A DNA stretch of 8,834 nt, taken from an uncultured Oscillospiraceae bacterium (lineage in GTDB: Bacteria; Bacillota; Clostridia; Oscillospirales; Acutalibacteraceae). The stretch covers positions 1-8,834 of the forward strand of contig URRG01000074.1 of NCBI GenBank assembly GCA_900550095.1, read 5' to 3'. The notes beneath the pieces are model-generated. The model saw only the letters and a program-made list of their open reading frames with translations, was not told the origin of the DNA and made no database searches. Below are positions 6,620 through 8,834 of the stretch, in pieces. The stretch's first letter is position 1. Each line of letters begins with the position of its first letter. The position numbers and the translations under genes are program-made.

Positions 6620-6661
6620 AACAGGAGAGCCTGGCTCAAAATACAGCCAGGCTCTCCTGTT
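6620..6661 (-). terminator. Strong hairpin overlapping the cat stop codon (terminator-like, no T run)
   Basis: AACAGGAGAGCCTGGCT (6620-6636) pairs perfectly with AGCCAGGCTCTCCTGTT (6645-6661) around an 8-base loop, a 17-bp stem. Its upstream arm on the minus strand includes the last base of the cat stop codon (6661-6663). The downstream minus-strand sequence is GGCTTCATAAGG, without the T run of a standard terminator. It may serve as an mRNA 3'-end stabiliser, a factor-dependent terminator or a pause site. Confidence 0.65.
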
Positions 6662-7302
6662 TAGACGATCCGTTTCATCCAGTCTTCCACATCTGAAAAA
6701 AAGCGGCACAGATGAAAGCCGTCCGCCGCCGCATGGTGGATATTCATAGTAAGCGGCAGTTGGATCCTTCCGCGGCAATCCTCTGCATATTTCCCCCAAG
6801 TGATCACAGGGGCCAGATATGTTCCGGAATCAAAAACGTGTATATCAAAGCTCTTATACCGCACCCAGGGCAAGCAAGACACGTCGAACGTATTGGGCGG
6901 AAGCTCCTTCAGATCAAATCCGCGCATCTTGCGAAACCGCTGGACATCCTCCAGAAACCGGCCGTAAAAAACTCGAAAATCCGGATGATATTCCGTTGCC
7001 AGCTTGACAAATTTTTCGTCTCCCTTATGAAAATCGGCGTAATAAGGAGAAACATAATCCCATATTCCGGGGTTTCCCTGCGCATCATACCCCAGCCGGA
7101 ATTCTTCCCGGCTGTTTACGGCGGAACTTACCACCCACATCATAGCGGGATAGAACCTGTATCCCCTCTCATGGAGCACTCGCAGAAAATCCGTTATGTC
7201 CACTTCTGCCGTCAGGCTCATCACACAACGCAACTCCCGGATAAAGTGCCGGAATACAGGCCCGCGCTCCCAGGTTTCCAGATTCAGTTTTTCAAATTTC
7301 AT
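6661..7302 (-). CDS. cat: Chloramphenicol O-acetyltransferase (CatA family)
   Basis: Predicted to transfer acetyl from acetyl-CoA to the 3-hydroxyl of chloramphenicol; enzymes of this family are cytoplasmic trimers. The 213 residues match the family length. The alignment with CatP and type III CAT from memory is good over the full length: MKFEKLNLETWERGPVFRHF at the start, SLTAEVDIT (29-37), YRFYPAMM (48-55), FDVSCLPW (139-146) with the active-site serine at 142, and IHHAAADGFH (188-197) with catalytic His190 and structural Asp194. Differences from the resistance enzymes are visible: HHAAADG instead of HHAVCDG and Asp140 instead of Asn before V-S. Whether it confers resistance or prefers another acceptor is therefore open. 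The ATG is fixed by GGAGG 7 bases upstream. That site is buried in a hairpin behind a 9-codon leader ORF, which points to translational attenuation. Not mobile by context: it follows tag and no transposon features are near. Confidence 0.9.
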   Translation of the reverse strand: MKFEKLNLETWERGPVFRHFIRELRCVMSLTAEVDITDFLRVLHERGYRFYPAMMWVVSSAVNSREEFRLGYDAQGNPGIWDYVSPYYADFHKGDEKFVKLATEYHPDFRVFYGRFLEDVQRFRKMRGFDLKELPPNTFDVSCLPWVRYKSFDIHVFDSGTYLAPVITWGKYAEDCRGRIQLPLTMNIHHAAADGFHLCRFFSDVEDWMKRIV

Positions 7303-7307
7303 TTTTT

Positions 7308-7342
7308 AGCCTCCTAACACTATTATTCTGTCTTAGGAGGCT
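7308..7342 (-). promoter_or_regulatory. cat translational attenuator stem-loop sequestering the cat ribosome binding site
   Basis: AGCCTCCTAA (7308-7317) and TTAGGAGGCT (7333-7342) are perfect 10-bp complementary arms. After one mismatch, two more inner pairs (AC/GT) leave a 9-base loop at 7321-7329. On the minus strand the upstream arm contains the last base of leader codon 7, codons 8 and 9, and the leader stop. The downstream arm contains the cat SD (TTAGGAGG). This is the arrangement of drug-inducible cat genes: a ribosome stalled on the leader opens the stem and frees the SD. The match of layout is seen in the sequence; inducibility is inferred. Confidence 0.85.
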
Positions 7343-7362
7343 GCATCCAATCCGCATTTCAT
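7333..7362 (-). CDS. cat leader peptide, 9 codons (MKCGLDAAS)
   Basis: Reading the minus strand from 7362 gives ATG AAA TGC GGA TTG GAT, then GCA GCC TCC TAA, a 9-residue peptide MKCGLDAAS. It has a near-perfect ribosome binding site, GAGGTGAT (7366-7373), which complements the 16S rRNA 3' end and stands 3 bases before the ATG. Known inducible cat leaders (pC194 cat, cat-86) are also 9 residues, with stalling near codon 6. Here the hairpin begins at the end of codon 7, so a ribosome stalled around codon 6 would cover and open its upstream arm. The leader stop is 30 bases before the cat ATG. The peptide sequence differs from the leaders I remember, so the stalling behaviour is an inference. 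I see no strong promoter just upstream: TATACA at 7391-7396 is a possible -10 without a matching -35. The leader and cat may therefore be transcribed from tag. Confidence 0.8.
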   Translation of the reverse strand: MKCGLDAAS

Positions 7363-7481
7363 GGTATCACCTCTTTCCGTAAAATGTCTGTGTATATGCT
7401 GCAGCGCCGCCGCAGGCGGGTTCCGGCAACAATAAGAGATAAACGCTGAGATGCTCTATAGAACCGCTGGAAAATTCCTTC

Positions 7482-8072
7482 TTATATGCTTTCCTCTGTG
7501 GATACATCTTTATGACACCAGTCGCATTCCTTCATATGTGCGTTCAGCACACCCACCGCCTGCAGATAGGCATATATAACAGTGGAGCCTACAAACTTCA
7601 TTCCCCGGCGTTTCAGATCCTTAGATATCCGATCAGAAAGCGGCGAGGTTGTACGCATGCCGCAGCTTTCAACAATCGCATTTCCCCCAGTGAATCCCCA
7701 AATATATCTGTCGAAGGAGCCATATTCCTTTTGGATCTGCATAAATACCCGGCTGTTCACCACACAGGCCTGTATTTTCAGCCTGTTTCGGATGATAGCG
7801 GGATCCATCGCCAGCCGCGCGCATTTTTCCTCATCATACCGGCTGACCTTCTCCGCATCAAATCCGTCAAATGCCCGCCGGAACCCCTCCCGCTTATTCA
7901 GCACACATTCCCACGACAAGCCGGCCTGGAAACATTCCAACATCAGCATCTCAAACAGCTTTGTATCTTCATGCTGAGGAACTCCCCATTCGCAGTCATG
8001 ATACCGGACATAAAGCGGATTATTCAAATTGACCCACGAACAGCGGTTCATTTTCTTTTCATTTTTCTCCAC
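7482..8072 (-). CDS. tag: DNA-3-methyladenine glycosylase I
   Basis: Base-excision repair enzyme that removes 3-methyladenine from alkylated DNA. The 196-residue product aligns well with E. coli Tag: NRCSWVNLNNPLYVRYHDCEWGVP (9-32), KLFEMLMLECFQAGLSW (38-54), SKDLKRRGMKFVGSTVIYAYLQAVG (150-174). The zinc ligands of the family are all present as Cys11, His25, His179 and Cys183, and the catalytic-site Glu corresponding to E. coli Glu38 is Glu46. I chose the GTG at 8070-8072 because GGAGG lies 8 bases upstream of it. The ATG at 8049-8051 would match the E. coli N-terminus more closely but would sit 29 bases from that ribosome binding site. The residues before Cys11 are charged and dispensable-looking, so either start gives an active protein. 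The cat leader begins 119 bases downstream with no terminator between, so read-through into cat is likely. Confidence 0.95.
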   Translation of the reverse strand: MEKNEKKMNRCSWVNLNNPLYVRYHDCEWGVPQHEDTKLFEMLMLECFQAGLSWECVLNKREGFRRAFDGFDAEKVSRYDEEKCARLAMDPAIIRNRLKIQACVVNSRVFMQIQKEYGSFDRYIWGFTGGNAIVESCGMRTTSPLSDRISKDLKRRGMKFVGSTVIYAYLQAVGVLNAHMKECDWCHKDVSTEESI

Positions 8073-8284
8073 GTCTCGATCCTCCTATGGCCTCGTCCTC
8101 TGCTTTTATTTTTGTCAATAAAGAAAATCCGCCGCAGTTCTTACAAATATACCGCACTGATTTTCCTTGCGACTTTCTTTTCAAACCGCCCGCAGGGAAA
8201 AAATATCGATCCTAAGGAAAGAGCCGCCGGCATTATAAAAGAGATACTATACTATTTTGCCCCATCGTCTCCATACTGCCGGCT

Positions 8285-8309
8285 CGGCAGGCTATTATAC
8301 AGCCTGCCG
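8285..8309. repeat. 9-bp inverted repeat with TATAAT in the loop
   Basis: CGGCAGGCT (8285-8293) and AGCCTGCCG (8301-8309) are perfect arms around a 7-base spacer. On the minus strand the spacer reads GTATAAT. A run of six A follows on the plus strand, so it is not a standard terminator in either direction. It could be an operator placed over a -10 box. Confidence 0.55.
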
Positions 8310-8354
8310 AAAAAACTCCTGCCCATACTTCCACTTTCCCGACTCCTGACTTTG

Positions 8355-8363
8355 ATTATACCA
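8355..8363 (-). promoter_or_regulatory. Candidate extended -10 promoter upstream of tag
   Basis: The minus strand reads TGGTATAAT, a perfect extended -10 box. There is no good -35 box, which extended -10 promoters can do without. Transcription would run left towards tag with a leader of about 275 bases, crossing the inverted repeat at 8285-8309. Support is limited to this one motif. Confidence 0.35.
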
Positions 8364-8703
8364 TGCCGCCTTCCGAAAAGGAAGCGGCGCAGCTGTTCTC
8401 CCTTGAAGCAGGACCGCAAAATATGAAACTGCGTCCATAGCCGCCGGAAGCCTTTTCTCTCGCTTCCATAAATCCGTATACGCGCCCGCCGATGAAAGAG
8501 CGCCTTATCTCGCAAAATCCCCGATATTTTTCCTCCTATGCGCCAAAGAGAAGAAACCGCAGACAGCAATGTCCTGCTAAAAGCTCCCAAGACTTCCCGC
8601 AACAGTATTGAGCCCCGCTGCTTCTCGATTTGTTTTCTCTGCCGCTTTCATCTCCAGCATCTTTTTTCTACCGCTTATATACGTAAGGCTTAAAGATATA
8701 GCC

Positions 8704-8744
8704 GCCCTCTGCCGCAGTTATTTTCCTGCAGCAGAGGGCTTTTT
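8704..8744 (+). terminator. Rho-independent terminator, plus strand
   Basis: GCCCTCTGC (8704-8712) and GCAG (8714-8717) pair with CTGC (8726-8729) and GCAGAGGGC (8731-8739), a 13-bp stem with one internal C/A mismatch and an 8-base loop. TTTTT (8740-8744) follows at once. The minus-strand reading lacks a T run, so it is oriented for plus-strand transcripts. No plus-strand gene is visible upstream within the region. Confidence 0.85.
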
Positions 8745-8834
8745 CTCAATGTCTCTGTTTTTACCGACCAGCGCAACGCGGCAAAGAGGCTTCTTCTTTA
8801 TTATACTACGACCGTTTTTTGACCGGCTGCCGGA

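Larger units (their letters stand above)
8073..8834. other. 762-base region without a convincing gene
   Basis: No open frame here has both a ribosome binding site and normal codon use. The longest minus frame (8252-8602, TTG start) is rich in AGG, CGG and ATA codons, has no ribosome binding site and matches nothing I know. The region holds hairpins (8285-8309, 8365-8388), three minus-strand TATAAT boxes (8232-8237, 8294-8299, 8355-8360), a minus-strand TTGACA (8113-8118) and a plus-strand terminator (8704-8744). It probably contains the tag promoter and long leader, and possibly an unrecognised small RNA. Confidence 0.5.

Noticed and set aside
8113..8118. TTGACA on the minus strand close to tag
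   Set aside because: No -10 box at 16-19 bases spacing; the sequence there is GC-rich.
7512..8426. 304-codon plus-strand open frame
   Set aside because: Mostly antisense to tag, whose product is well supported. The remainder has no coding character.
8252..8602. 116-codon minus-strand open frame upstream of tag
   Set aside because: TTG start without a ribosome binding site, a strongly arginine-rich product, rare codons (AGG, CGG, ATA), and it overlaps the hairpins and TATAAT boxes. It is possibly a decayed gene but cannot be supported.

Overview
This window looks like an ordinary chromosomal segment from a Gram-positive, anaerobic Clostridia-type bacterium, probably Lachnospiraceae-like. That placement is an inference. 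It rests on a groES-groEL operon behind a perfect CIRCE operator, strong GGAGG-type ribosome binding sites, and protein families typical of gut Clostridia: a C45 acyltransferase-like hydrolase, an XRE regulator with glycine-rich decapeptide repeats, and a CatA-type chloramphenicol acetyltransferase. There are no insertion sequences, integrases, tRNAs, rRNAs or CRISPR arrays.

Layout from left to right. (1) 1-1710, minus strand: groEL (C-terminus cut off by the window edge), groES, the CIRCE operator and a sigma-A type promoter. (2) 1988-4193, minus strand: a THUMP-domain 23S rRNA methyltransferase of the YpsC/RlmL type followed by a YegS/BmrU-type lipid kinase. They probably form one operon, with a promoter near 4165-4193 and a 12-bp hairpin terminator at 1988-2019. 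(3) 4374-5458, plus strand: a single C45-family autoproteolytic hydrolase gene with its own promoter, the only plus-strand gene. (4) 5652-6425, minus strand: an XRE-type DNA-binding protein whose C-terminal half is about ten copies of a 10-residue glycine-rich repeat. (5) 6620-7376, minus strand: a chloramphenicol acetyltransferase gene. Ahead of it lies a 9-codon leader ORF with a strong ribosome binding site, and an inverted repeat that pairs the end of the leader with the cat Shine-Dalgarno sequence. (6) 7482-8072, minus strand: DNA-3-methyladenine glycosylase I (tag), with a GTG start. (7) 8073-8834: 762 bases without a convincing gene, but with several hairpins, TATAAT boxes on the minus strand, and a textbook plus-strand terminator that has no visible plus-strand gene to terminate.

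The most interesting element is the cat control region (7308-7376). Its leader length, the position of the hairpin over leader codons 7-9 and the stop, and the burial of the cat SD match the translational-attenuation design known from inducible staphylococcal and Bacillus cat genes (pC194 cat, cat-86). Here it sits next to tag in an apparently chromosomal Clostridia setting, with a leader peptide (MKCGLDAAS) that I do not recognise. Second in interest is the DNA-binding protein with a solenoid-like decapeptide repeat. The remaining genes are housekeeping (chaperonin, rRNA modification, lipid kinase, base-excision repair).
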